Shown one piece after another: positions 1 to 7,953 of a stretch of 64,000 nt of DNA; position 1 is the stretch's first letter, and each line of letters begins with the position of its first letter. Source of the DNA: Sphingomonas oryzagri. Its GTDB lineage: Bacteria > Pseudomonadota > Alphaproteobacteria > Sphingomonadales > Sphingomonadaceae. The notes beneath the pieces are model-generated. The model was not told where the DNA came from. It did not search any database and saw only the letters and a program-made list of their open reading frames with translations. Made by a program: the position numbers and the translations under genes. Location: the NCBI RefSeq assembly GCF_029906645.1, contig NZ_JARYGZ010000002.1, positions 496,001 to 560,000 on the forward strand. Reading direction: 5' to 3'.

Positions 1-994
1 CGGTGGAAGAGAGGCGATCGAGATCCTCCCAGTCCATCACGATCCCCGCCGCGCGCGCGATGGCGGGCAGGTGGATGGCATGGTTGGTCGAGCCACCCGT
101 GGCGAGCAGGCCGATCGCGGCGTTCACGATCGCCTTCTCGTCGACGACATGCCCCAGCGGCCGGTAGTCCGAACCGCCCAGCCCGATCTCGGCGAGTCGG
201 TGGACGGCGGCGCGGGTCAGCGCCTGGCGCAGCTTGGTGCCCGGATTGACGAAGGCGGACTGCGGCACGTGCAGCCCCATCATCTCCATCATCATCTGGT
301 TGGAGTTGGCGGTGCCGTAGAAGGTGCAGGTGCCGGCGCCGTGGTAGGAGGCCGATTCGGCCTCCAGCAGCTCCTCGCGCCCGCATTTGCCCTCGGCATA
401 GAGCTGGCGGACGCGCTGCTTCTCCTTGTTGGCAAGGCCCGAAGGCATCGGCCCGGCCGGGATCAGCAGCGCCGGCAGGTGGCCGAAGCGCAGCGCGCCG
501 ATCAGCAGGCCCGGCACGATCTTGTCGCAGATGCCGAGCATCGCGACGCCCTCGAACATGCCGTGCGACAGGCCGACGGCGGTGGAGAGCGCGATCGTGT
601 CGCGGCTGAACAGCGACAGGTCCATGCCCGGCAGACCCTGCGTCACGCCGTCGCACATCGCCGGCACGCCGCCCGCCACCTGCGCGGTGGCGCCGACCTC
701 GCGCGCCCACAGCTTCATCTGCTCGGGGTAGCGATAGTAAGGCTGATGCGCCGACAGCATGTCGTTATAGGCGGTGACGATGCCGATGTTCATCGCGCCG
801 CCGTCGCGGATCACGGCCTTGTCCTCGCCCGAGGCGGCGAAGCCGTGAGCGAGATTGCCGCAGCCCATGCGCGACCGGTCCACCCCGCGCTCCCGCTCCC
901 GCTCGATCAGATCGAGATAGCGCTCGCGCGTCGGCTTGGACCGCTCGACGATGCGCTGGGTGACGGCGTGAACGGCGGGGTGGAGAGTGGTCAT
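1..994 (-). CDS. edd: Phosphogluconate dehydratase, partial (left edge)
   Basis: Converts 6-phosphogluconate to KDPG, the committing step of the Entner-Doudoroff pathway, in the cytoplasm. Only the first 331 residues are in the window; roughly 270 C-terminal residues of the ~600-residue family length lie beyond the left edge. Visible family blocks are [28 protein letters not shown] and [13 protein letters not shown]; the Cys in the second and third blocks fall in the stretches that carry Fe-S ligands in the IlvD/Edd family. The ATG is 24 nt after the pgl stop, making this the distal gene of a zwf-pgl-edd operon. IlvD is the alternative family member, but the blocks and the neighbours favour Edd. 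Confidence 0.95.
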   Translation of the reverse strand, partial: MTTLHPAVHAVTQRIVERSKPTRERYLDLIERERERGVDRSRMGCGNLAHGFAASGEDKAVIRDGGAMNIGIVTAYNDMLSAHQPYYRYPEQMKLWAREVGATAQVAGGVPAMCDGVTQGLPGMDLSLFSRDTIALSTAVGLSHGMFEGVAMLGICDKIVPGLLIGALRFGHLPALLIPAGPMPSGLANKEKQRVRQLYAEGKCGREELLEAESASYHGAGTCTFYGTANSNQMMMEMMGLHVPQSAFVNPGTKLRQALTRAAVHRLAEIGLGGSDYRPLGHVVDEKAIVNAAIGLLATGGSTNHAIHLPAIARAAGIVMDWEDLDRLSST

Positions 995-1018
995 CTCAGT
1001 CTTTCGTGCGGCGGGGCG

Positions 1019-1717
1019 TCACTTCTTCCGCCAGTGGATGTCGATGGACTGTTCGGCGTCGGCCAGCACGCGGCCGATCGGCCAGTCGGACTTGGCGCCT
1101 TCCTCCAGCGCTTCTTCCAGCACGCGCTTCTTCTCGTCGCCGTCGATCGTGATGAAGATCGAGCGGGCCGCCAGGATCGCCGAGCGGGTCAGCGTCACGC
1201 GGGCCACGGGGGCTTCGGGCGGCAGCGGATCGGGGGTGAGACCGATCGCCTTCTTCTTGGACGACAGCGCCTCGTCATAATCGGGGCCGTGGAAGATCGA
1301 GGCAGTGTGGCCGTTGGTGCCCATGCCGAGCCAGACGAGATCCGGCGGCCAGTGCAGGTCGGCAAGGCGCGCATCCGCCGCCTCGCCCGCCTGCCGCACG
1401 CCAAGATTGGCGGACGCCAGCGGGATCACGCGGGCGCCCAGCGGCATGAAGTTGCGCGCCAGCAGGTTGGCGTTGCTCAGCGGATCGGTGACGTCGACCA
1501 GCCGGTCGTCGCCCGGCACGATCGTGATCTTCTTCCAAGGGAATTTCTGGGTCTTCAGCTTCTCGAACACCGGGATCGGCGACTTGCCGCCGGGCAGCGC
1601 CAGCAGACATTCGTTGCGCGCGTCGATCGCGCTTTCGATGATGAAGCCGATATCGCCGGCGAGCTGTTCGGCCAGCTCCTCGGCATTATCGTAATCCCAC
1701 CATTCGGCCTCAATCAT
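1019..1717 (-). CDS. pgl: 6-phosphogluconolactonase
   Basis: Hydrolyses 6-phosphogluconolactone to 6-phosphogluconate, linking Zwf to Edd. It is a 232-residue protein of the SugarP isomerase (DevB/Pgl) type. Visible blocks include LALPGGKSP near residue 50, a VPGDDR-like segment and LGMGTNGHTASIF, all typical of the family. The ATG chosen at 1717 sits inside the end of zwf: the two genes overlap by 8 nt (ATGATTGA), which implies translational coupling. A longer in-frame extension upstream is only zwf sequence read out of frame. Spacing to edd is 24 nt. Confidence 0.95.
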   Translation of the reverse strand: MIEAEWWDYDNAEELAEQLAGDIGFIIESAIDARNECLLALPGGKSPIPVFEKLKTQKFPWKKITIVPGDDRLVDVTDPLSNANLLARNFMPLGARVIPLASANLGVRQAGEAADARLADLHWPPDLVWLGMGTNGHTASIFHGPDYDEALSSKKKAIGLTPDPLPPEAPVARVTLTRSAILAARSIFITIDGDEKKRVLEEALEEGAKSDWPIGRVLADAEQSIDIHWRKK

Positions 1718-3203
1718 TCCAATGCACTCCATCGCGTTCGGTGAGGGCAATCGCGGCGGACGGCCCCCAGGTTCCCGCCGAATAGGGGCGGGGGGTGACG
1801 TTCGCGGCGTCCCAGCCGTCGCGGATAGCATCGATCCACTGCCATTGCGCCTCCACCTCGTCGCGGCGGACGAACAGGGTGGGATCGCCCTCGATCAGAT
1901 CGAGCAGCAGCCGCTCATACGCTATACGGCGACGGAAACCGGCGAAGGCGGTGGTAAGCGAGAGATCGAGCGGAACCTCGCGAAGCCGGATGCCCTCGCG
2001 ATCGAGGCCCGGCTCCTTGGCCATCACCGTCAGCCGGATATTCTCTTCCGGCTGGAGGCGGATGACCAGCTTGTTCGATTGCAGCACCGCGCCGCGCCCG
2101 GCGAAGATCGAGTGGGGCACCTCGCGGAACTGGATGACGATCTCGCTGTGCCGGTTGGGCAGGCGCTTGCCGGTGCGCAGGTAGAAGGGCACGCCGTGCC
2201 AGCGCCAGTTGTCGACATGCGCCTTCACCGCCACGAAGGTTTCGGTGCCGGAAGGCTGCTTCAGCTCGTCGATATAGCCGGGCACCGATTTCCCGCCGAC
2301 GGCACCCTCGGTATATTGGCCGCGCACGGTGTGGGTCGCCACCGTGGCCCGGTCGATCGGCCGGAGCGAGCGCAGCACCTTCACCTTTTCGTCGCGCACG
2401 GACCGCGGACCGAATCGCGCCGGGGCCTCCATCGCCACCAGCGCGAGCAGCTGGAGCATGTGGTTCTGCAGCATGTCGCGCAGCGCGCCGACGCCGTCAT
2501 AATAAGAGACGCGGCCTTCCAGGCCGACCGTCTCCGAGACGGTGATCTGGACATGCTCGATATTCTCGGCATTCCACAGCGGCTCGAACATGCGGTTGCC
2601 GAAGCGCAGCGCCAGCAGGTTCTGGACGGTTTCCTTGCCGAGATAGTGATCGATGCGGAACGTCTGCCCCTCGGTATAAGCGGCCGCCACCGCGTCGTTG
2701 ATCACCGCGGAGGAGGCGAGATCGTGGCCGAGCGGCTTTTCGAGGCCGATGCGACAGTTCGGGCCGTCCAGCCCCGCCTTCTGCAGCCCCGCGATCGTCG
2801 ATCCGAAGAGTGACGGTGCGGTCGACAGATAGATGGCGGTGTGCTGGTTGGGATCGTCGCCCATTACGCCGGACAGGGCCGAGAAGCTCTCCGGCTTGGA
2901 GGCGTCGAGCGGCACATAGTGCAGCCGGTCGAGGAAGGAGGGGATCGCGTCGGGCACGCGCGCCTCGGGCGACAGGAACTTGTCCAGCGCTTCGGCGGCG
3001 GCGGCGCGGAAGCCCGCATCGTCCAGATCGGACCGCGCGGTGCCGATGATCTTGAGGTCCGGGCCGATCAGCTTTTCGGCATGGAGCGAGAAAAGCGACG
3101 GCAGCAGCATCCGCTGCGACAGGTCGCCGGTCGCGCCGAACAGCAGTAGGCGAGTCGCCGGAAGGACGGCGGAAGGCGGGGTACGGGCGAAAGCGTCGGT
3201 CAT
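1710..3203 (-). CDS. zwf: Glucose-6-phosphate 1-dehydrogenase
   Basis: Oxidises glucose 6-phosphate with NAD(P)+ to the lactone, feeding the Entner-Doudoroff and pentose phosphate routes. The 497-residue length is normal for the family. The N-terminal Rossmann motif GATGDLSQRM is at about residues 24-33, and the active-site signature RIDHYLGKE follows in the middle of the protein. The ATG at 3203 was preferred over an in-frame upstream start because GGGAG lies 5 nt before it. It is first in the operon with pgl (8-nt overlap) and edd. An inverted repeat about 120 nt upstream could be regulatory, but no known operator was recognised. Confidence 0.96.
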   Translation of the reverse strand: MTDAFARTPPSAVLPATRLLLFGATGDLSQRMLLPSLFSLHAEKLIGPDLKIIGTARSDLDDAGFRAAAAEALDKFLSPEARVPDAIPSFLDRLHYVPLDASKPESFSALSGVMGDDPNQHTAIYLSTAPSLFGSTIAGLQKAGLDGPNCRIGLEKPLGHDLASSAVINDAVAAAYTEGQTFRIDHYLGKETVQNLLALRFGNRMFEPLWNAENIEHVQITVSETVGLEGRVSYYDGVGALRDMLQNHMLQLLALVAMEAPARFGPRSVRDEKVKVLRSLRPIDRATVATHTVRGQYTEGAVGGKSVPGYIDELKQPSGTETFVAVKAHVDNWRWHGVPFYLRTGKRLPNRHSEIVIQFREVPHSIFAGRGAVLQSNKLVIRLQPEENIRLTVMAKEPGLDREGIRLREVPLDLSLTTAFAGFRRRIAYERLLLDLIEGDPTLFVRRDEVEAQWQWIDAIRDGWDAANVTPRPYSAGTWGPSAAIALTERDGVHWND

Positions 3204-3324
3204 GCAGGCTCCCTCGACGCGGCTTCTGACGAGCGCGGCACCCCTTTGGCGCAACGCCGCGCAAAAGGCCAGATGGCAGCGTTGTCTTTATTCGATCTCT
3301 CCATGTCGTTCGCCTTGGCTGGAT

Positions 3325-3344
3325 CTCGCGAAGGGTGTCGCGAG
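3325..3344. repeat. Inverted repeat upstream of zwf
   Basis: CTCGCGA and TCGCGAG arms of 7 bp flank a 6-nt spacer, about 120 nt before the zwf start in a 207-nt intergenic gap. It could be an operator or a chance GC-rich palindrome. The rest of the gap holds nothing else recognised. Confidence 0.3.
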
Positions 3345-3410
3345 GCAGAATATGGGCGTTAACCCTGCTTTTTCACGAGTCGTTAGGCATTCCGCGCAAT
3401 TATCCCGCGC

Positions 3411-3554
3411 ATGACCCAGGCCGCCATTCCCAGCTTCGCCCGCCGCTCGCGTTTCGCGTTTGCCGCCGCCGTGCTGCTCGCGCTGCTCGTCACGGTGGTC
3501 GAGGTGCCGCGCGCCGCGCCTGTCACCGCATCGGCGCCCGCGCTCATCGCCTGA
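3411..3554 (+). CDS. Small hypothetical single-pass membrane or exported peptide
   Basis: A 47-residue frame with an Arg-rich start (FARRSRF) and one hydrophobic run at about residues 15-30 (FAFAAAVLLALLVTVV), then an Ala/Pro-rich tail. That is the shape of a signal anchor or signal peptide. No convincing ribosome binding site precedes the ATG. It stops 24 nt before the next gene on the same strand. No family was recognised, and it could be a chance frame; conservation would decide. Confidence 0.35.
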   Translation: MTQAAIPSFARRSRFAFAAAVLLALLVTVVEVPRAAPVTASAPALIA

Positions 3555-3578
3555 TTGATCGATGCGCGCCCGCTTGCT

Positions 3579-3794
3579 ATGCGGCGGCTCGTGAGCAACC
3601 AACCGCCCGAAACCATCCGCGTCAATGCCTCGCGCGTCATCTGCGACGGCGCCAGCGACATTCCCACCGGTGCCGCGCTCGGCCATCCGCGCGTGTTTCT
3701 GGAAATCGACGAGGAAGGCTTCGTCGAATGCGGCTATTGTGATCGCCGCTTCGTGCTGATCGGCGGCCCGGCGGACCATTCGGAAGCCGCCTGA
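3579..3794 (+). CDS. Zinc-finger (zf-CHCC, NDUFS6-like) protein
   Basis: A small protein of 71 residues resembling the zf-CHCC family, to which the mitochondrial complex I subunit NDUFS6 belongs. The signature is visible as VICDG, GHPRVFLEID and CGYCDRRF: three Cys plus one His suited to bind one zinc. Bacterial members are uncharacterised in general; a link with respiratory complex I is inference from family resemblance only. The start is uncertain: the ATG at 3579 and a GTG at 3591 (giving MSNQPPETIRV) are both possible, and the upstream TTG at 3555 is less likely. tldD follows 55 nt downstream. Confidence 0.75.
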   Translation: MRRLVSNQPPETIRVNASRVICDGASDIPTGAALGHPRVFLEIDEEGFVECGYCDRRFVLIGGPADHSEAA

Positions 3795-3849
3795 CGGCTT
3801 TGGCTTCGGTGGGTTTCACTGGCGCCTGCCCGCGCCTATATCGGCAGGC

Positions 3850-5280
3850 ATGATCAGCCTCTCCGATCCCCGCTCCTTCCTCTATCGCGACGGGCTGGAC
3901 CCGGATGCGGCCCAGCGTCTCGCCGCCAGCACGCTCGGCGCCTGCGACGATGGCGAACTCTACCTCCAATATCTGGCGTCGGAGAGCTTCGGGTTCGACG
4001 ACGGCCGGTTGAAGACCGCCGATTTCACCACCCAGTCCGGCTTCGGCCTGCGCGGTGTGTCGGGCGAGACGACCGCCTTCGCTCACGCCAACGAGATCAG
4101 CGAACGCGCCATCCTGCGCGCCGCCGAGACGATGCGTCTGCTCGATCCGGCCAAGGGGCAGAAGTCCGCGCCGCCGACGCGCACCAACCGCCATCTCTAC
4201 GGCGAGGCGAATCCGCTCGATCTGGTGCCCTTCGCCAAGAAGGTCGATCTGTGCCAGCGTATCGACGCGATGGCCCGTGCGCGCGATCCGCGCGTCGCGC
4301 AGGTCTCGGTCGGTCTCTCCGGCTCGTGGAGCGTGGTCGAGATCGTGCGGCCGGACGGCTTCCTCGCCACCGACGTACGCCCGCTGGTGCGCCTCAACGT
4401 CTCGATCGTCGCCGAGCAGAACGGCCGACGCGAGGCGGGCTTCTTCGGGCTGGGCGGCCGCTACCTTTACGATCGCCTGTTCGAGACCGCGACGTGGGAG
4501 CGCGCGATCGACGAGGCGCTGGCGCAGGCCTTGGTCAATCTGGAAGCGGTCGCGGCGCCGGCCGGCGAGATGACCGTGGTGTGCGGCTCCGGCTGGCCCG
4601 GCGTGCTGCTCCACGAAGCGATCGGCCATGGCCTCGAAGGCGATTTCAACCGCAAGGGCTCGTCGGCCTTCTCGGGCCGCATCGGCGAGCGGGTGGCGGC
4701 GCCGGGCGTCACCGTGATCGACGATGGCTCGCTCGGCGAGCGGCGCGGCTCGCTCTCGATCGACGACGAGGGCACGCCGACCCAGGCCAACACCTTGATC
4801 GAGGACGGCATCCTGAAAGGCTATATGCAGGACCGGCTGAACGCCCGGCTGATGGGCGTGCCCGCCACCGGCAACGGCCGTCGCGAGAGCTTCGCCCACG
4901 CCCCGATGCCGCGCATGACCAACACCTTCATGCTGGGCGGCCAGGACGACCCAGCCGAGATCCTTGGTCGCGTGAAGAATGGCATCTACGCCAAGAGCTT
5001 CGGCGGCGGGCAGGTGGACATCACGTCGGGCAAGTTCGTCTTCTCCTGCACCGAGGCTTACCGGATCGAGAACGGCAAGCTCGGCGCCCCGATCAAGGGC
5101 GCGACTTTGATCGGCGACGGCCCGTCGGTCCTCACCCGCGTCCAGGCGATCGGCAACGACATGGCGCTGGACGAGGGCATCGGCATCTGCGGCAAGGGCG
5201 GGCAGTCGGTGCCGGCCGGGGTCGGCCAGCCGACCCTGCTGATCGATCGCCTGACGGTCGGCGGTACGGCCGCCGCCTGA
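3850..5280 (+). CDS. tldD: Metalloprotease TldD
   Basis: TldD is the catalytic subunit of the TldD/TldE (PmbA) zinc protease, a cytosolic heterodimer that degrades unfolded peptides; in other bacteria it matures microcins and affects the CcdA antitoxin. The 476-residue length matches the family, and the metal-binding motif HEAIGH is at residues 255-260 within LLHEAIGHGLEGD. The C-terminal TldD domain with GTPTQ and FSCTEAYRIENG-like blocks is complete. No tldE is adjacent; it is often unlinked. The next gene starts within its stop codon (TGATG). Confidence 0.95.
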   Translation: MISLSDPRSFLYRDGLDPDAAQRLAASTLGACDDGELYLQYLASESFGFDDGRLKTADFTTQSGFGLRGVSGETTAFAHANEISERAILRAAETMRLLDPAKGQKSAPPTRTNRHLYGEANPLDLVPFAKKVDLCQRIDAMARARDPRVAQVSVGLSGSWSVVEIVRPDGFLATDVRPLVRLNVSIVAEQNGRREAGFFGLGGRYLYDRLFETATWERAIDEALAQALVNLEAVAAPAGEMTVVCGSGWPGVLLHEAIGHGLEGDFNRKGSSAFSGRIGERVAAPGVTVIDDGSLGERRGSLSIDDEGTPTQANTLIEDGILKGYMQDRLNARLMGVPATGNGRRESFAHAPMPRMTNTFMLGGQDDPAEILGRVKNGIYAKSFGGGQVDITSGKFVFSCTEAYRIENGKLGAPIKGATLIGDGPSVLTRVQAIGNDMALDEGIGICGKGGQSVPAGVGQPTLLIDRLTVGGTAAA

Positions 5281-5483
5281 TGGCTCTGGTCGAGGTCGAG
5301 ACCTTTCCCAATGCGATGATCGCCGAGATGGCGCGCGCCCGGCTGGCGGCCGAGGGGATCGAGGCGGTGCTGTTCGATGGTGGCGTCGCCAGCATCGGCC
5401 TCGGCGGCCTCACCCCCGCGCGGCTGATGGTGCCCGAGGCGGACGAGGCGCTCGCGATGCGGTTGCTTGGCGAGCCCGACTAG
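5280..5483 (+). CDS. DUF2007 family protein
   Basis: A 67-residue protein beginning MALVEVETFPNAMIAEMARA, with a ferredoxin-like beta-alpha-beta pattern typical of DUF2007 (described as a putative signal-transducing domain). The blocks ARLAAEGIEAVLFDGG and ARLMVPEADEALAMRLL match the usual layout of that family. The ATG overlaps the tldD stop by 1 nt, so it is translationally coupled to tldD. It ends 7 nt from the convergent cysA stop. The biochemical role of the family is not established. Confidence 0.75.
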   Translation: MALVEVETFPNAMIAEMARARLAAEGIEAVLFDGGVASIGLGGLTPARLMVPEADEALAMRLLGEPD

Positions 5484-5490
5484 ATCGGGA

Positions 5491-6207
5491 TCAGATCACG
5501 AAGTCGTGCACGAACGGCGTCGCGGGATTTTCCTCGACCTGCTTGGGCGTGTCATACTGTTCGATCTTGCCGTTCGACAGGATCGCCACCTTGTCGGCCA
5601 GCGCGAAGGCCTCCTCGCGATCGTGCGTCACGAAGATCGAGGTGAGGCCGACGCGATCATGGATCTCCCGCAGGGCCACGCGGAGTTCGCGGCGGACCTT
5701 GGCGTCGAGCGCGCCGAAGGGTTCGTCGAGCAACAGGATGTCCGGCTCACGGGCCAGCGCGCGGGCGAGCGCCACGCGCTGCCGCTGGCCGCCCGACAGC
5801 TGCGAGGGGAAGCGCTTGCCGAGATCGGGCAGCTGGACGAGATCGAGCAGTTCCTGCACCCGCGCCGCGATCGCAGCCTTTTTCGGCCGCGCCTTGCCTT
5901 TCATCACGGTCAGCCCGAACGCGATGTTTTCGGCCACCGTCATGTGACGGAACAGGGCATAGTGCTGGAACACGAAGCCGATCTTGCGATCCTGCACCGA
6001 TCGGTCGGTCACGTCCTCGCCGTGGAAGAGGATATGGCCCGAATCGGCCGTCTCCAGCCCCGCGATGATGCGCAGGAGGGTCGTCTTGCCCGAGCCCGAG
6101 GGACCGAGCAGCGCGACGAAGCTGCCATCCTCGATCTCGAGGCTGACGCCGTTGAGCGCCGAGCTTGTGTCGAAGGTCTTGGTGATGGCGTCGATGGTAA
6201 TCGTCAT
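5491..6207 (-). CDS. cysA: Sulfate/thiosulfate ABC transporter ATP-binding protein, short form
   Basis: The cytoplasmic ATPase that powers sulfate import with CysT, CysW and Sbp. All nucleotide-binding motifs are present: Walker [10 protein letters not shown] at about residues 35-43, signature [15 protein letters not shown], and Walker [13 protein letters not shown]. The protein is only 238 residues, against roughly 340-365 for typical CysA. It ends at [11 protein letters not shown], just where other CysA proteins continue into the C-terminal TOBE-like regulatory domain. Reading past the stop shows no continuation of CysA. The start is 37 nt after the cysW stop. It is the last gene of the sbp-porin-cysT-cysW-cysA operon and converges on the DUF2007 gene. 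Confidence 0.92.
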   Translation of the reverse strand: MTITIDAITKTFDTSSALNGVSLEIEDGSFVALLGPSGSGKTTLLRIIAGLETADSGHILFHGEDVTDRSVQDRKIGFVFQHYALFRHMTVAENIAFGLTVMKGKARPKKAAIAARVQELLDLVQLPDLGKRFPSQLSGGQRQRVALARALAREPDILLLDEPFGALDAKVRRELRVALREIHDRVGLTSIFVTHDREEAFALADKVAILSNGKIEQYDTPKQVEENPATPFVHDFVI

Positions 6208-6244
6208 CTCAGGTCTCTGTTGGTCGCGATCGGCAAGCGATCGC

Positions 6245-7099
6245 TTAGTGTCCCGTCGCCGAAAGCTGGTCGGCGTAGCGCCACTCCAGCAGCGCCTTCA
6301 CGCCCAGCGTCACCAGCGCGAGGCCGGCGAGCAGCGAGGCGACGGCGAACGCGGCCGTGAAATTATATTCGTTGTAGAGCACTTCGACGTGCAGCGGCAT
6401 CGTGTTGGTGAGGCCCCGGATATGGCCCGACACCACCGACACCGCACCGAACTCGCCCATCGCGCGCGCGTTGGTGAGCAGCACGCCGTAGAGCAGCCCC
6501 CAGCGGATGTTGGGCAAGGTCACGTGCCAGAAGGTCTGGAAGCCGCCCGCGCCAAGCGTCAGCGCCGCCTCCTCTTCTGCTCGGCCTTGCGCGGTCATGA
6601 GCGGGATCAGTTCGCGCGCCACGAAGGGGAAGGTGACGAAGGTGGTCGCGATCACGATCGCCGGCACCGCGAACATGATGCGGATGCCGTGGCTCATCAG
6701 GAACGGCCCGAACCAGCCGTTGGCGCCGAACAGCAGCACGAACATCAGCCCAGCCACCACCGGCGAGACAGAGAAGGGCAGGTCGATCAAGTTGACCAGC
6801 AGCTGACGTCCCCGGAAATCGTGCTTGGAGATCGCCCAGGCGGCGGCCATGCCGAACACGCTGTTGATCGGCACCGTGATCGCGGCGGTGAGCAGGGTGA
6901 GTTTGATCGAGGCCCAGGCATCGGGTTGCACCAGTGCGTCGGCGAACGCACTCAAGCCCTTGGAAAAGGCCTGCGCGAAAACGGCGACCAGTGGCGCGAA
7001 GATGATCAGTGCCAGCCACAGGAAAGCAATGCCGATGAGGAGTGCGCGGATCGGCGCCGGCTCGGTGGTCGCCTTCCTCACTGGCCGGTACTCCGCCAT
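6245..7099 (-). CDS. cysW: Sulfate ABC transporter permease CysW
   Basis: An inner-membrane permease of the BPD_transp_1 type that forms the sulfate channel with CysT. It has 284 residues with about six membrane segments. The ATPase-contact (EAA) loop is visible as [23 protein letters not shown]. It overlaps the end of cysT by 22 nt, indicating translational coupling, and is followed by cysA after 37 nt. The order T-W-A is the standard one, and the blocks [18 protein letters not shown] match CysW rather than ModB. Confidence 0.94.
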   Translation of the reverse strand: MAEYRPVRKATTEPAPIRALLIGIAFLWLALIIFAPLVAVFAQAFSKGLSAFADALVQPDAWASIKLTLLTAAITVPINSVFGMAAAWAISKHDFRGRQLLVNLIDLPFSVSPVVAGLMFVLLFGANGWFGPFLMSHGIRIMFAVPAIVIATTFVTFPFVARELIPLMTAQGRAEEEAALTLGAGGFQTFWHVTLPNIRWGLLYGVLLTNARAMGEFGAVSVVSGHIRGLTNTMPLHVEVLYNEYNFTAAFAVASLLAGLALVTLGVKALLEWRYADQLSATGH

Positions 7100-7953
7100 T
7101 TGCGCTCGCGCGCCTGGATGCCGTTGATCGCCGCCAGCATCAGGAAGGAGACGACCAGCATCACCGCCGCGATGGCGGTGGCGCCCTCATAATCGAACTG
7201 TTCGAGTTGCGTCACGATCAGCAGCGGCGCGATCTCGGACTGGAAGGGCATGTTGCCGGCGATGAAGATCACCGAGCCATATTCGCCCACCCCGCGCGCG
7301 AAGGCGAGCGCGAAGCCGGTGAGCAGGGCCGGCATGATCTCGGGCAGCAGCACGCGGCGGAAGATGGTGAGCCGGTTCGCGCCGAGCGTCGCGGCGGCCT
7401 CTTCGATATCCTTGCCCAGATCGGCCAGCACCGGCTCGATCGTGCGGACCACGAAGGGCAGGCCGATGAACACCATCGCCACCACCACGCCGGCCGGCGT
7501 GTAGGCGATCTTGATGCCGACCTTCTCCAGCGCCCCGCCGACGAAGCCGGTGTTCGCGTAGATGGCGGTGAGCGCGATGCCCGCCACCGCCGTCGGCAAT
7601 GCGAAGGGCAGATCGACCAGCGCGCTCGCCAGCTTCTTGCCGGGGAAGGAATAGCGCACGAGCACCCAGGCGATCAGCGTGCCGAACACGCCGTTGATCG
7701 CCGCCGCGCCCAAAGCGGCGCCGAAGCTCAGACGATAGGCGGCGAGAGCGCGCGGCGAAAACGCCACCTCCGCGAAATGGACCGGGCCGAGGCTGAGCGA
7801 GCGGATCAGCACTGCTGCCAGCGGCAGCAGCACGAGCAGCCCCAGCCACAGCATCGTCATGCCGAGCGTAAGGCCGAGGCCCGGCATGGCCGAGCGCGCC
7901 CGTTTGCGCCGGCTCGCCGTCACGGGCGTGGAGAGAGCCGGCGCAGTGGTCAT
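7078..7953 (-). CDS. cysT: Sulfate ABC transporter permease CysT
   Basis: The partner permease of CysW in the sulfate importer; 291 residues with about six hydrophobic segments after a cytoplasmic Arg-rich N-terminus (SRRKRARS). The conserved EAA loop appears as DIEEAAATLGANRLTIFRRVLLPEI. The start codon overlaps the stop of the preceding porin gene by 1 nt, and its 3' end overlaps cysW by 22 nt. The whole set is therefore translated as one coupled unit. CysU is a synonym. Confidence 0.94.
   Translation of the reverse strand: MTTAPALSTPVTASRRKRARSAMPGLGLTLGMTMLWLGLLVLLPLAAVLIRSLSLGPVHFAEVAFSPRALAAYRLSFGAALGAAAINGVFGTLIAWVLVRYSFPGKKLASALVDLPFALPTAVAGIALTAIYANTGFVGGALEKVGIKIAYTPAGVVVAMVFIGLPFVVRTIEPVLADLGKDIEEAAATLGANRLTIFRRVLLPEIMPALLTGFALAFARGVGEYGSVIFIAGNMPFQSEIAPLLIVTQLEQFDYEGATAIAAVMLVVSFLMLAAINGIQARERKWRSTGQ

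Noticed and set aside
71-1744. Long plus-strand open frame of 557 codons
   Set aside because: It is antisense to edd and pgl, both of which carry intact family motifs; its His/Arg/Ala-rich translation has no domain character, as expected from GC-rich codon shadowing.
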